The position numbers and the translations under genes are program-made. From positions 29,117 to 47,359 of the forward strand of contig JAGOAF010000005.1 in NCBI GenBank assembly GCA_017984035.1: DNA of 18,243 nucleotides, in the 5' to 3' direction. The DNA is from Flavobacterium sp. (GTDB lineage Bacteria; Bacteroidota; Bacteroidia; Flavobacteriales; Flavobacteriaceae). Shown here piece after piece: positions 6,733 through 14,609 of this stretch. Under the pieces are notes generated by a model. The model did no database searches and was not told the origin of the DNA. It saw nothing but the letters and a program-made list of their open reading frames with translations. Within the stretch, counting starts at the first letter, position 1. Each line of letters opens with the position of its first letter.

Positions 6733-8154
6733 ATGAAAAAAGCGATACTTCTTACTCTATTTTTGATCTACTCGAACTTTATTATTGCTCAAAAAACAAA
6801 TACAATTTCAACTAATTTAGACTCTAAAAAAGAATTGTATAGCGCAATTGCGCAACAAATTTGGGGCTTTGCCGAAATGGGTTACCAAGAAGAAAAAAGT
6901 GCCGCTTTGTTACAACAAACATTAAGCAATGAAGGGTTCCGTATCAATAAAGGCGTTGCTGGAATTCCAACAGCCTTTATAGCCGAATATGGCGAAGGAC
7001 TCCCTGTGATTGCGCTTTTAGGTGAATATGATGCTTTACCTGGCTTGTCACAAGAAGCAATAGCGGAGAAAAAATCAGCAGGAAAAGCCGCAGGACATGC
7101 ATGCGGTCATCATTTATTTGGTACCGCTTCTACTGCTGCTGCGATTGAAGTAAAAAATTGGTTGAAAACCAATAAGAAAAAAGGAACCATTCGTTTTTAT
7201 GGCTGCCCTGCTGAAGAAGGGGGTTCGGGCAAAGTTTATTTAGTACGTGAAGGTTTGTTTTCTGACGTTGATGCAGCCTTACATTGGCATCCTGGTGATG
7301 CAAATGATGCTAATCCAGGTTCCGCATTGGCTAATAAATCAGCTAAGTTTCGATTTTACGGTACCGCTTCTCATGCTGGAATGGCACCCGAAAAAGGTCG
7401 CTCTGCTTTAGATGGTATAGAGGCAATGAACATGATGGCTAATATGATGCGTGAACACATCCCATCTGACTCTCGAATCCATTATGTGATCACTAATGGT
7501 GGAAAAGCACCCAATGTAGTACCTGATTTTGCCGAAGTATATTATTATGTGCGTCATGGCAACCGAAAAACAGTTCTTGAAATTTTTGACCGAATTGCTA
7601 AAGCGGCTGAAGGAGCTGCGCTAGGAACAGGGACTAAAATGGACTACGAACTTATTGGCGGCACACACGAATTACTCCCCAATACGACGCTTCAAAAAAT
7701 GATGCATGCCAATTTGGTCAAAGTAGGCGGCGTTCAGTATACTGAAGTTGAACGAAAATTTGGGAACCAAATTATCCAATCCTTAGGAATTGAAAATGGT
7801 AGTTTGGAAAAAGCAGCTGTCGTTCAACCCTACAAAACGTTGGATCCAAGTTTTGGCTCAACGGATGTGGGCGATGTGAGTTTTACCGTTCCAACCGCAG
7901 GAATGGGAAGTGCCACTTGGGTTCCTGGAACTCCGGCTCATAGTTGGCAAGCGGTTGCTGCTGGTGGAACCGATATTGGAAACAAAGGCATGATGGTAGC
8001 GGCAAAAACTTTGGCTTTAACCGCAATTGAGTTGTTTTTAAACCCTGCTCAAATTATAAAAGCAAAAGCCGAATTAGAAGAAAAAAGGGGGAAAGATTTT
8101 AAATACATACCGCTTCTTGGCGACAGAAAACCTGCTTTGGATTACAGAAAATAA
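6733..8154 (+). CDS. Exported M20-family amidohydrolase (AbgB-like)
   Basis: A 473-residue zinc or manganese metallohydrolase of peptidase family M20, closest in pattern to AbgB, the p-aminobenzoyl-glutamate hydrolase subunit (about 480 residues). A signal peptide ends in IAQ at 18-20, unlike cytoplasmic AbgB. Visible motifs are GEYDALPG at 97-104, GHACGHH at 121-127 with likely metal ligands Cys124 and His126, and PAEEGGSGK at 159-167 with the catalytic and ligand glutamates 161/162. Further ligands are His186 in HWHPGD and His403 in TPAHSW. TASHAG at 211-216 belongs to the lid and dimerisation domain. The family cleaves amide bonds between an acyl or aryl group and an amino acid. It is cotranscribed with the regulator (10-base gap) and ends 7 bases from the convergent DUF1080 gene. 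N-acyl or aryl amino acids are plausible substrates; the exact one is unknown. Confidence 0.9.
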   Translation: MKKAILLTLFLIYSNFIIAQKTNTISTNLDSKKELYSAIAQQIWGFAEMGYQEEKSAALLQQTLSNEGFRINKGVAGIPTAFIAEYGEGLPVIALLGEYDALPGLSQEAIAEKKSAGKAAGHACGHHLFGTASTAAAIEVKNWLKTNKKKGTIRFYGCPAEEGGSGKVYLVREGLFSDVDAALHWHPGDANDANPGSALANKSAKFRFYGTASHAGMAPEKGRSALDGIEAMNMMANMMREHIPSDSRIHYVITNGGKAPNVVPDFAEVYYYVRHGNRKTVLEIFDRIAKAAEGAALGTGTKMDYELIGGTHELLPNTTLQKMMHANLVKVGGVQYTEVERKFGNQIIQSLGIENGSLEKAAVVQPYKTLDPSFGSTDVGDVSFTVPTAGMGSATWVPGTPAHSWQAVAAGGTDIGNKGMMVAAKTLALTAIELFLNPAQIIKAKAELEEKRGKDFKYIPLLGDRKPALDYRK

Positions 8155-8161
8155 TTCATAA

Positions 8162-8902
8162 TTACTTAATTTTTTTGATCTTTATATTGCGCAACGCCAC
8201 TCCTTTGGACCAATCTTGAAAGGCTATTTTGCCTTGAATCGCTTTTCCAAAAGAAGGAAAATTACCTAGCTTACTAGCCGCAATTAATTGTTTCCAGTGC
8301 TCTGTTTTCATGTCTTCGTGCCCTGTTTCAATGCCGTTTAACCAAAAGGTTATCACCCCGTTTTGTTGTAGGATTCTAGACGTATTCCATTGTCCGGCAG
8401 GCTTAGGTTGTACTTCATGTAACAATGGTGATAAGCTATACACACAACCTGCTGAAAATTTTCCGGTTTTCAAATAATCTTTAGGCATATTAGCATTATC
8501 TAACAATTGGTATTCAGGTCCTGTTGTCCAAGCAGTAGGAAATTCAGGAGCTTCTTGAACATTGATAAAAACGCCACTATTACCAGCTTCAGAAATTTTC
8601 CATTCGAAGCTAAAATCATAATCTGTAAAAATCTGGTCCGAAACCAAATCGCCTCGTTCTACCTTTTCTATGTTTGGATCACATAGTAGTTCGCCGTTTC
8701 TTACTGTCCATGCTGACTGTATTTTACCTTCGTTATACAAATGCCAACCCGAAGTGGTTTTTCCGTCAAAAAGCAATTGCCAGCCTGATTCTATTTCTGC
8801 TGGGGTTAAACTATTGTGTGTAACTATTTCTTGTGCCAAAAGTTTTGGTGTAGCGAACGCAAAACAAAACAATAAAAAAATGGATGTAAATGTAGTTTTC
8901 AT
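8162..8902 (-). CDS. Exported DUF1080 / 3-keto-disaccharide hydrolase family protein
   Basis: A 246-residue protein from the ATG at 8902, which gives a signal peptide ending in LLAQ at 21-24. The frame extends to 8941, but that start would overlap the preceding gene by 29 bases and put 13 residues before the signal, so it is rejected. The mature part has the concanavalin/laminin-G-like fold signature of DUF1080 (PF06439): GWQLLFDGKTTSGWH at 40-54, TDYDFSFEWKIS at 93-104, NSGVFINVQE at 108-117, GPEYQLLDN at 128-136, and the closing strand IAFQDWSKGVALRNIKIK at 226-243. Members have been linked to hydrolysis of 3-keto-glycosides and to carbohydrate binding. The gene starts 10 bases after the lipoprotein gene, as third gene of the protease operon. 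No other sugar-catabolism gene lies nearby, so a sugar role here is uncertain. Confidence 0.87.
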   Translation of the reverse strand: MKTTFTSIFLLFCFAFATPKLLAQEIVTHNSLTPAEIESGWQLLFDGKTTSGWHLYNEGKIQSAWTVRNGELLCDPNIEKVERGDLVSDQIFTDYDFSFEWKISEAGNSGVFINVQEAPEFPTAWTTGPEYQLLDNANMPKDYLKTGKFSAGCVYSLSPLLHEVQPKPAGQWNTSRILQQNGVITFWLNGIETGHEDMKTEHWKQLIAASKLGNFPSFGKAIQGKIAFQDWSKGVALRNIKIKKIK

Positions 8903-8912
8903 AGGTAATATT

Positions 8913-9629
8913 TTAATTTGTTTTAAAAGTATACACAACACTTGTGGCAGTATTGGTTCCGTCAGAAGTTATAATTCGCCAATAATAAACGGTTTTGGGA
9001 GCCACGGTAACTTCTTTTGTTTTTACAGTTAGATTCGTATTAGCATCTAATGGCAATTGCTTGCCGTCAATTGTATCAAAATATAAGGTGTGAGTCAATG
9101 CACCTCCATCCACGTCAGTCGTGTCCCAGGAAAGTGTAATTTTGCCATTGATTGGTGTTACTGCTGATCCAGGTAACGGGCTAATTGCGGCCGCTGGAAA
9201 TGGAGCATAATTGGTTACTCCAACGCCCGCCAAATAAAATTTCCAGGTGTCGCTAACAGTCGTTATCGCTCCTTTGTTTCTGGAAGTTATAGACCAAGAA
9301 TAGGGAATACCTCGAGTTAATGTTGCCGTTGTGCTAGTCGCGGTAAGTCCTGTTTGGTTTATCACTTCTTGGTTGTTCAAATTGGTAATTTTCAAATCAT
9401 AACTTTCTGTATCAGCGGCGCTATTCCAACTAAAAGCTACCGTGCTTTGGGTTGTCGTGCTATTGGATCCTTCTTCACAAGTTTTGGCATTAACCGGATT
9501 TATCAAAACGGACTTTCCTGGGGTTTTGCTACTTGGCACAGGAACTGGATCCGGCCCTGTATCTCCGCCTCCGCATGACAAAAGAAAGAAAACAGCAAAA
9601 AGACTTATTAGTGTATATCTTAATTTCAT
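8913..9629 (-). CDS. Lipoprotein with two fibronectin type III-like domains
   Basis: A 238-residue lipoprotein. The signal sequence ends in the lipobox LLSC with Cys19, followed by GGGDTGPDPVPVP, a short flexible linker that would hold the protein off the membrane. Two beta-sandwich domains follow, near residues 38-135 and 136-238. Each shows the FN3-like pattern of a Trp strand (VAFSWNSAADTESYDLKI; ITLSWDTTDVDGGALTHTLY) and a Tyr-Trp strand near its end (IPYSWSITSRN; VYYWRIITSDG). No catalytic motif is seen, so it is probably a binding or scaffolding protein. The acidic residue shortly after Cys might favour surface export, but only weakly. It lies 7 bases after the stop codon of the large protease and 10 bases before the DUF1080 gene, suggesting that it serves the protease or its product. 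Confidence 0.8.
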   Translation of the reverse strand: MKLRYTLISLFAVFFLLSCGGGDTGPDPVPVPSSKTPGKSVLINPVNAKTCEEGSNSTTTQSTVAFSWNSAADTESYDLKITNLNNQEVINQTGLTATSTTATLTRGIPYSWSITSRNKGAITTVSDTWKFYLAGVGVTNYAPFPAAAISPLPGSAVTPINGKITLSWDTTDVDGGALTHTLYFDTIDGKQLPLDANTNLTVKTKEVTVAPKTVYYWRIITSDGTNTATSVVYTFKTN

Positions 9630-9636
9630 GAAGCTG

Positions 9637-12600
9637 TTATTTTTTGATTAGTTTAATGGTTTCGTCTAAGCGAATTCCTTTCAGATGCATCAGGTACAAA
9701 CCGCTTTTTAGATCGTCTAAATCGAATTGTAACATTCTATTTTCCAGAACTTTTATTGGATAGGATAAAACGATTTTACCATTAATATCTGTCAGTGTTG
9801 CCTCTATTTCAGTGTCTGTTCCTGAGCAATATACGTGTAATTTGTCTTGGATTGGATTTGGATAGAACACGAGCTTTTCACTCACAAAAATATGATCTTC
9901 AAATTGTCCTTGGCAGTAGGCATCCGTTGCAATTGTAATTGTATTTTGCCCTGAAGATAAAGTCAATGTGATTTGATTTCCTGTTACCGTTTGTTGGATT
10001 CCATTAAAGGTTAGGTTATAGTAGGATGCGCCACTCATTGTATACGTTACCTCTTTGCCTGAACTACTAATTTTATTGGTTACCGCCAATATATTAGGCG
10101 CCGTTACTTTTATAGTATAACATTGTAAATACGCAGGTTTTTCTAGAATAGTAATACATATTTCATAGCTTCCTACGGCCAGGTTTTGAAATTGATTTTT
10201 AAAACTATTGGCGGCATTTAATTGAAAACCAGGTTTTCCATTAATTGTAACAACATAGGTGTAACTAGTGTTTGTAGCGCTAATGCTAATAGCTCCATTT
10301 TGTTGATCCACACATGAAGTGGCTGTGGCTTGTACTGTAAAATTATTTGAAGGTAAAAAAAACAGTTCGCAACCATTAAAATCTACGCTTACTCCTTTAG
10401 GTGTATTGGGGCATAGATCATAATCATTCTGAATTCCGTCGTTATCAGAATCTCCTATAATCTTAATTACAAATTCTTTTTCAATAGAAAGTCCGCCGGC
10501 ATCGGTAGCTCGAATTCTAATAGAATAGCTCGATTTAGTTTGTGTATTAAATACTATTCCGGCTTTTAAAGTAGCGTTGGCAATTGTGAAACTAGCATTA
10601 TCTGTGCTTCCCGAACCCGTTACTAAAGTATAGGTAAAAACATCATTTGCATCTACATCTGTCGCTGTAAGCGTTCCAAGAATTGCTCCGATCGTATTAT
10701 TTTCAGTTATTGAAGCAGCTGATAAATTGATATTCGTTGGCGCAATATAAGGATACGCAAATGGTGGGGAATTTAAATTACAGGAGTTAGTTACGATCAC
10801 ACTCCCTCCTTCAAAATTAGTTGGGATAGTGGTGGTGATTTGGGTAGCCGTAGCTGTAACAATCGGCATGGATTGACCGCCAATTTTGAGTGTTGGATTT
10901 CCCCCGGCAACAAAATTAATTCCGTTAATAGTGATCGTAGATGCTGATGCAACTGTTATGCCGCTTATTACAGGTATACCTCCAATTGTAATTGTTCCGG
11001 TAGCAGAAGCGGTATCACATGAGGATGCTATTTTTACTGAGTAATTAAATTGTCCAGTCTGAGTTGGTGTCCCACTAATTGTTACTACTCCAGCAGTCCA
11101 ATTGCTTGTAAGCCCTGTTGGTAAACCAGAAAAACTAGCCCCGGTAACCCCAGTTGTGGAATACGTAATTGGAGTAATAGCGCCACCGTTACACAGCGTT
11201 TGATTTGTTGTAGTTGGTGCTGAGCTTACTGTCAGGGTGGGAACTCCTGAACCAGGAATGCCATACACCACTGGACGAATTCTTAAATTGGGAACTGATG
11301 TCCAAGTAGTACCATCCACAGAAACAAGGGAACGATTGCTATTTGTTGTTTCTTGGCCTAAACCAAACGTATCAGTAGCAGCAGAAATTAAAACGATACT
11401 ATAATCTGTGGCATTGGTAATCGAAATGTTTAAACTACTTAAATCAATATAGTTCCAGGTGTTTTTAGAAATGGAAGAAGGTGTTGCTGTAAACGATCCT
11501 AATAAAGTTCCTGGATTAGTTGCTGTTACTGTTCGCACTTCAATAGTAAGTTGACTCAACGTTTGGGTACGAACTGTTTTAAAATAAACCCCTCCCAATA
11601 ACCCACTGGTTGTAGCTGTAAATCGTATGGCTGCTCTTTTTCCTCCCAAATTATAGGTGTAATTAGCACTGCTCCCATAGGGTTGTTCGTAATTGTAAGT
11701 CGTTCTTGCTAAAGGTTGGCAATACGAAAAACTGGATGCGGCTTTGAATACATCTATTTTTCCGCTTCCCCAGGTATTGTTATCGGTTAATCCAGTAAAA
11801 GAATCCTTCGTGGCAGTAGTTGTGATGGCGGTTTTTATTTGAGTAAATGTAGCGTCAGGTTTTTTTTGCAACAATAAGGCTACACAACCCGCTACAACAG
11901 GTGCGGCCATACTTGTTCCTTGCTCTACACGATACAAACCATTGACAATCATATAAGCGGAGTCGTTAGCCAAATCCGAATCAGAAGATAAGCAAGAAAC
12001 CACAGCTTGACCATTGGCCGTTATATTGGGTTTGATTACATTATCCCTTCGAGGACCTATAGAACTAAAGCCCGCAATATCATCTTGATTGCCTGAAGTA
12101 TAGTTGTAGGCACTCCCAGAAGCAGCATACCAATCTATTTTCGCCATATAGGCACCAACAGTTATTGCTTTTGTTGCACAACCCGGAATGGTGACCAAAT
12201 AATTACTGTCACCACCCGTTAGCGACATATCCGAATAATCTTCTCCTTTAGTGTCAAGCCAACCATCTACAACTATAGCATTAGTAGCAGTATTGTTAAT
12301 CGCAATACTCCAGGAACCTTCTACAGCGGTAGAAGTGGTAGTACGGGTGACATATACTTGTATTTTTCTATCTCCGCTTTCGGGATCAATAAAATTAGAT
12401 AGATAGACTTTAGCGTTACCACTCATTACCGAAGTCCCGCTACTTGACAAAGAAGTAGCTTGTGTTCCATCTGGTGCTGTAACTGTAAGCGAAACTGTAC
12501 TAGTATCATTAGCGTAAGCTGTAAATTGAAAGACATCTTGTGAATCTGTAGTTGTGGTGGCGGGTACTAGTAATCCAATATTGGCGGAGCTTCCCGGTTG

Positions 12601-13638
12601 CAATGTCAGTTGTTTGTGAATGTTTTCTCCGTTTTCATTTCCTGAAGCTACCACTACAATACGCCCAGCAGTAAGATCCGTAAAATTATCAATAGCGCGT
12701 TCTAAGGGATCGGTTCCGTCATGCGCGCCTGTTTGAGATCCCAAACTCATATTGACCACTATAGGTTTCCCCAAACTACTAGCAAGGTTTTTAAGATAGT
12801 CTAACGCAATAATAATATTGGAAGTGTCAAAGGAACCGTCTCCTGCCTTGATAATTACTAAATCTGCATTGGGAGCTAAGCCCGAATATTTTTTATTAAG
12901 TGCTGCCCCATTCCCGGCAGCAATACCTGCGACATGCGTACCGTGTCCATCAGTGTCTTTTTCTCGAACAAATCCCGCAGGGGTTCCGTCAATTTCATTT
13001 TCAATTTGGCTTTGAGTATACTCAACACCAAATGTAAAACCCGTTGGAGAAGATTCTCCCGTGATAGGTGAAATAGTTTGATCCCAAATACGAAGGATTC
13101 GGCTTTTTTTAGAATCTGTAGGATTTCTAAAATCCAAATGATCCCAATCTATTCCGGTATCGATAATGGCAACTATTACACCATCTCCTTTGTACACCGT
13201 ATTATCTAATCGCCCTGAATGTAATAAAGACGCTCCCGAAGAAGCAACAGCAATATCGTTTGTTGTCTTGAGTTGTTTAGAGGTATCCACAAAAGTAACT
13301 TCGGGTAAGGCTGCTACTTTATTAATTTGAGCCAAGGTCAACCGGGCTACAGAAAATGTAGGCTGAATGCTTTGAAGCGGAATCTGTTTGGCTAGTACTG
13401 CTTCTGGATGCTGAGTGTAAATAATGCAACTGAACGTTTCCTCTTTTTTCTCTGTCAGTGCACTGTAATGCGCAGTTACTGATTTGGCAAATATTGTAGC
13501 GTGATTTTGTGAGCTTTTTTTGTTAAGTTGCTGTTCTTGTAAATACCGAAAAGGAAGGGCCAGTTTTTGATTGTTTTGGCCAAAAAAAGCTATGGTGAAA
13601 AACAGAAATAAACCGCACAAATAGTAATTAATTTTCAT
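9637..13638 (-). CDS. Large subtilisin-family (S8) protease with T9SS type A sorting domain
   Basis: A 1333-residue secreted multidomain protease. In order: a signal peptide ending near FFGQ at 18-21; a prodomain-like region at about 60-120; and the S8 catalytic domain at about 148-635 with Asp160 in IIDTGID, His232 in DGHGTHVAG, oxyanion Asn334 in ASGNENG and Ser576 in GTSMAAP. An extra beta-rich insert lies at about 345-470 between Asn334 and Ser576. After this come a jelly-roll-like region at about 655-795, an Ig-like domain with SGTPTQTGQFNYSV at about 800-887, and an IPT/TIG-like domain at 888-950. Next are a cadherin-like domain at 966-1060, one TSP3-like calcium element (DSDNDGIQNDYDLCPNTP, 1063-1080) and two beta domains. 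A T9SS type A signal starts with VFYPNP at 1257 and ends in LIKK. The protein is expected to be carried across the outer membrane and anchored or released there, digesting extracellular protein. It is the first gene of a three-gene operon. Confidence 0.95.
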   Translation of the reverse strand: MKINYYLCGLFLFFTIAFFGQNNQKLALPFRYLQEQQLNKKSSQNHATIFAKSVTAHYSALTEKKEETFSCIIYTQHPEAVLAKQIPLQSIQPTFSVARLTLAQINKVAALPEVTFVDTSKQLKTTNDIAVASSGASLLHSGRLDNTVYKGDGVIVAIIDTGIDWDHLDFRNPTDSKKSRILRIWDQTISPITGESSPTGFTFGVEYTQSQIENEIDGTPAGFVREKDTDGHGTHVAGIAAGNGAALNKKYSGLAPNADLVIIKAGDGSFDTSNIIIALDYLKNLASSLGKPIVVNMSLGSQTGAHDGTDPLERAIDNFTDLTAGRIVVVASGNENGENIHKQLTLQPGSSANIGLLVPATTTTDSQDVFQFTAYANDTSTVSLTVTAPDGTQATSLSSSGTSVMSGNAKVYLSNFIDPESGDRKIQVYVTRTTTSTAVEGSWSIAINNTATNAIVVDGWLDTKGEDYSDMSLTGGDSNYLVTIPGCATKAITVGAYMAKIDWYAASGSAYNYTSGNQDDIAGFSSIGPRRDNVIKPNITANGQAVVSCLSSDSDLANDSAYMIVNGLYRVEQGTSMAAPVVAGCVALLLQKKPDATFTQIKTAITTTATKDSFTGLTDNNTWGSGKIDVFKAASSFSYCQPLARTTYNYEQPYGSSANYTYNLGGKRAAIRFTATTSGLLGGVYFKTVRTQTLSQLTIEVRTVTATNPGTLLGSFTATPSSISKNTWNYIDLSSLNISITNATDYSIVLISAATDTFGLGQETTNSNRSLVSVDGTTWTSVPNLRIRPVVYGIPGSGVPTLTVSSAPTTTNQTLCNGGAITPITYSTTGVTGASFSGLPTGLTSNWTAGVVTISGTPTQTGQFNYSVKIASSCDTASATGTITIGGIPVISGITVASASTITINGINFVAGGNPTLKIGGQSMPIVTATATQITTTIPTNFEGGSVIVTNSCNLNSPPFAYPYIAPTNINLSAASITENNTIGAILGTLTATDVDANDVFTYTLVTGSGSTDNASFTIANATLKAGIVFNTQTKSSYSIRIRATDAGGLSIEKEFVIKIIGDSDNDGIQNDYDLCPNTPKGVSVDFNGCELFFLPSNNFTVQATATSCVDQQNGAISISATNTSYTYVVTINGKPGFQLNAANSFKNQFQNLAVGSYEICITILEKPAYLQCYTIKVTAPNILAVTNKISSSGKEVTYTMSGASYYNLTFNGIQQTVTGNQITLTLSSGQNTITIATDAYCQGQFEDHIFVSEKLVFYPNPIQDKLHVYCSGTDTEIEATLTDINGKIVLSYPIKVLENRMLQFDLDDLKSGLYLMHLKGIRLDETIKLIKK

Positions 13639-13768
13639 AACTGAATTGTGTTTTGATATAAATTAGGCAGCGGTTATTGTACTAAAATTAAAAATTAGAG
13701 ATTGAATTTACACCTTCAACTAGGTAAATTTAAATAAATTAAACTAATCCTCTCCATTTTAAAAATAA

Positions 13769-13800
13769 AAAGTGGCTGATCATCAAAGACCAGCCACTTT
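13769..13800 (-). terminator. Intrinsic terminator after the 94-residue hypothetical gene
   Basis: A perfect 10-base stem pairs AAAGTGGCTG (13769-13778) with CAGCCACTTT (13791-13800) across a 12-base loop. Read leftward the stem is followed by a T-rich tract (complement of 13761-13768). It lies 84 bases past the stop of the small gene at 13884 and 131 bases before the protease start, so it separates the two transcription units. Confidence 0.75.
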
Positions 13801-13883
13801 AAATAATTCGTTATTTGTAAAACTTTATTCCTTATTGAATACATTTCAACACCTAAAGCAGATCCTATTGGTAGTTGTTATTC

Positions 13884-14168
13884 CTAATTTTTTTTAAACT
13901 TAATTCCAGCTTCTTTCCAATGTTCCAATTCAATTTGGATTACTTTTCCGCCTGAAGTAAATGAAAGAACATATTCTGTATAGTCATCCCAGAAACGCAC
14001 TTTGTACTTGTCGTCTGTGGAGTTAAATACCTGGAAACTCATGCTGCTCAACTGAGCTTTAATGGCGTCAAAAGTACAGTCGGAAATATCGCCTAATAAA
14101 GAACATTTTTGTTTTTTTTGCAACATCACCCTTTTAATAAAAATTACAAAACGGTACCAATATTTCAT
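13884..14168 (-). CDS. Small hypothetical protein, 94 residues
   Basis: I do not recognise this protein. It is basic at the N-terminus (KYWYRFVIFIKRVMLQKKQK) and then has a mixed helix/strand body: DAIKAQLSSMSFQVF, the strands KYKVRFWDDYTEYVLSF and KVIQIELEHWKEAGIKF, and a lysine-rich tail. The regular alternation of polar and hydrophobic residues suggests a folded domain of about 65 residues. An internal ATG at 14126 (residue 15) is an alternative start that would remove the hydrophobic, basic leader. There is no convincing signal peptide. It lies 64 bases downstream of another small gene on the same strand and is followed by a good terminator, which supports it being transcribed. Confidence 0.55.
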   Translation of the reverse strand: MKYWYRFVIFIKRVMLQKKQKCSLLGDISDCTFDAIKAQLSSMSFQVFNSTDDKYKVRFWDDYTEYVLSFTSGGKVIQIELEHWKEAGIKFKKN

Positions 14169-14232
14169 TTTAATAAAGACGTTAATTAGTTAGACAGCTA
14201 AATAAATTATAACCATTATTCCATTTGGATTT

Positions 14233-14415
14233 TTATTCTGTTGCATCCATATCAAAAGTAGGATATAACTTTTGAATCAATTTTTTTGCATCAAAATCTG
14301 GATGGCGTTTTTTAAATTTCAATAGCATTCGATAAAATTTTTCAATACTCTTTTTATCGTTATTTACGACGCAATTTTCTTTGCCTTTTGGAAAACTTCT
14401 ATGCAGTCGTTTCAT
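14233..14415 (-). CDS. Small hypothetical protein, 60 residues
   Basis: I do not recognise this protein. It is lysine-rich and probably helical: KKSIEKFYRMLLKFKKRH followed by DFDAKKLIQKLYPTFDMDATE, with an acidic C-terminus. No signal peptide, membrane segment or known motif is visible. It is read leftward, 64 bases ahead of the 94-residue gene, and may share its transcript. A -7-like element and a palindrome lie upstream at 14481-14509. It is short enough that a chance open frame cannot be excluded. Confidence 0.4.
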   Translation of the reverse strand: MKRLHRSFPKGKENCVVNNDKKSIEKFYRMLLKFKKRHPDFDAKKLIQKLYPTFDMDATE

Positions 14416-14480
14416 CTTTTGCTGTATTATTATATCTAACCCCTAAAAAAAGTAAAAATACCAACTAAATTATTGATTGT

Positions 14481-14509
14481 CAAATATAATAACCCACATA
14501 ATGATGTGG
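14481..14509 (-). promoter_or_regulatory. Possible promoter with overlapping palindromic operator
   Basis: On the minus strand TATATTTG (14488-14481) matches the TAnnTTTG -7 consensus. No TTTG -33 element is visible at the right distance. In that place lies a perfect palindrome with 6-base arms, CCACAT (14494-14499) and ATGTGG (14504-14509), around AATG. It could bind an activator or repressor, or be a small hairpin. The predicted start would be about 60 bases before the 60-residue gene. Confidence 0.3.
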
Positions 14510-14547
14510 ATTTCTATTTGGCTTTAGTCGTGCGGTTATAAACCAAG

Positions 14548-14578
14548 AAAGCGGCTTGTTGAATGAACAAGTCGCTTT
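14548..14578 (-). terminator. Intrinsic terminator of the PorP/OmpA operon
   Basis: A 13-base stem pairs 14548-14560 (AAAGCGGCTTGTT) with 14566-14578 (AACAAGTCGCTTT), with one G-T wobble and a 5-base loop. It lies about 32 bases past the stop codon of the OmpA-family gene in the direction of transcription. The T-tract is short and partly inside the stem; the plus-strand side also ends in Ts, so it may act in both directions. Confidence 0.65.
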
Positions 14579-14609
14579 TCTAGTTAGGGCAATAAATATT
14601 CGTATGTGT

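Noticed and set aside
8152..8164. Terminator between the convergent genes
   Set aside because: The stem is five AT pairs only; too weak to list as an intrinsic terminator.
8670..9651. Plus-strand open frames opposite the DUF1080 and lipoprotein genes
   Set aside because: They cross the boundary of two well-supported genes on the other strand and have no signal, motif or start context of their own.
12818..13015. Plus-strand frame of 65 residues within the protease gene
   Set aside because: Antisense to the conserved His232 region of the S8 domain; a chance frame.
8162..13638. Polysaccharide utilisation locus
   Set aside because: There is a DUF1080 protein but no SusC/SusD pair, glycoside hydrolase series or sugar-type sensor in the window.
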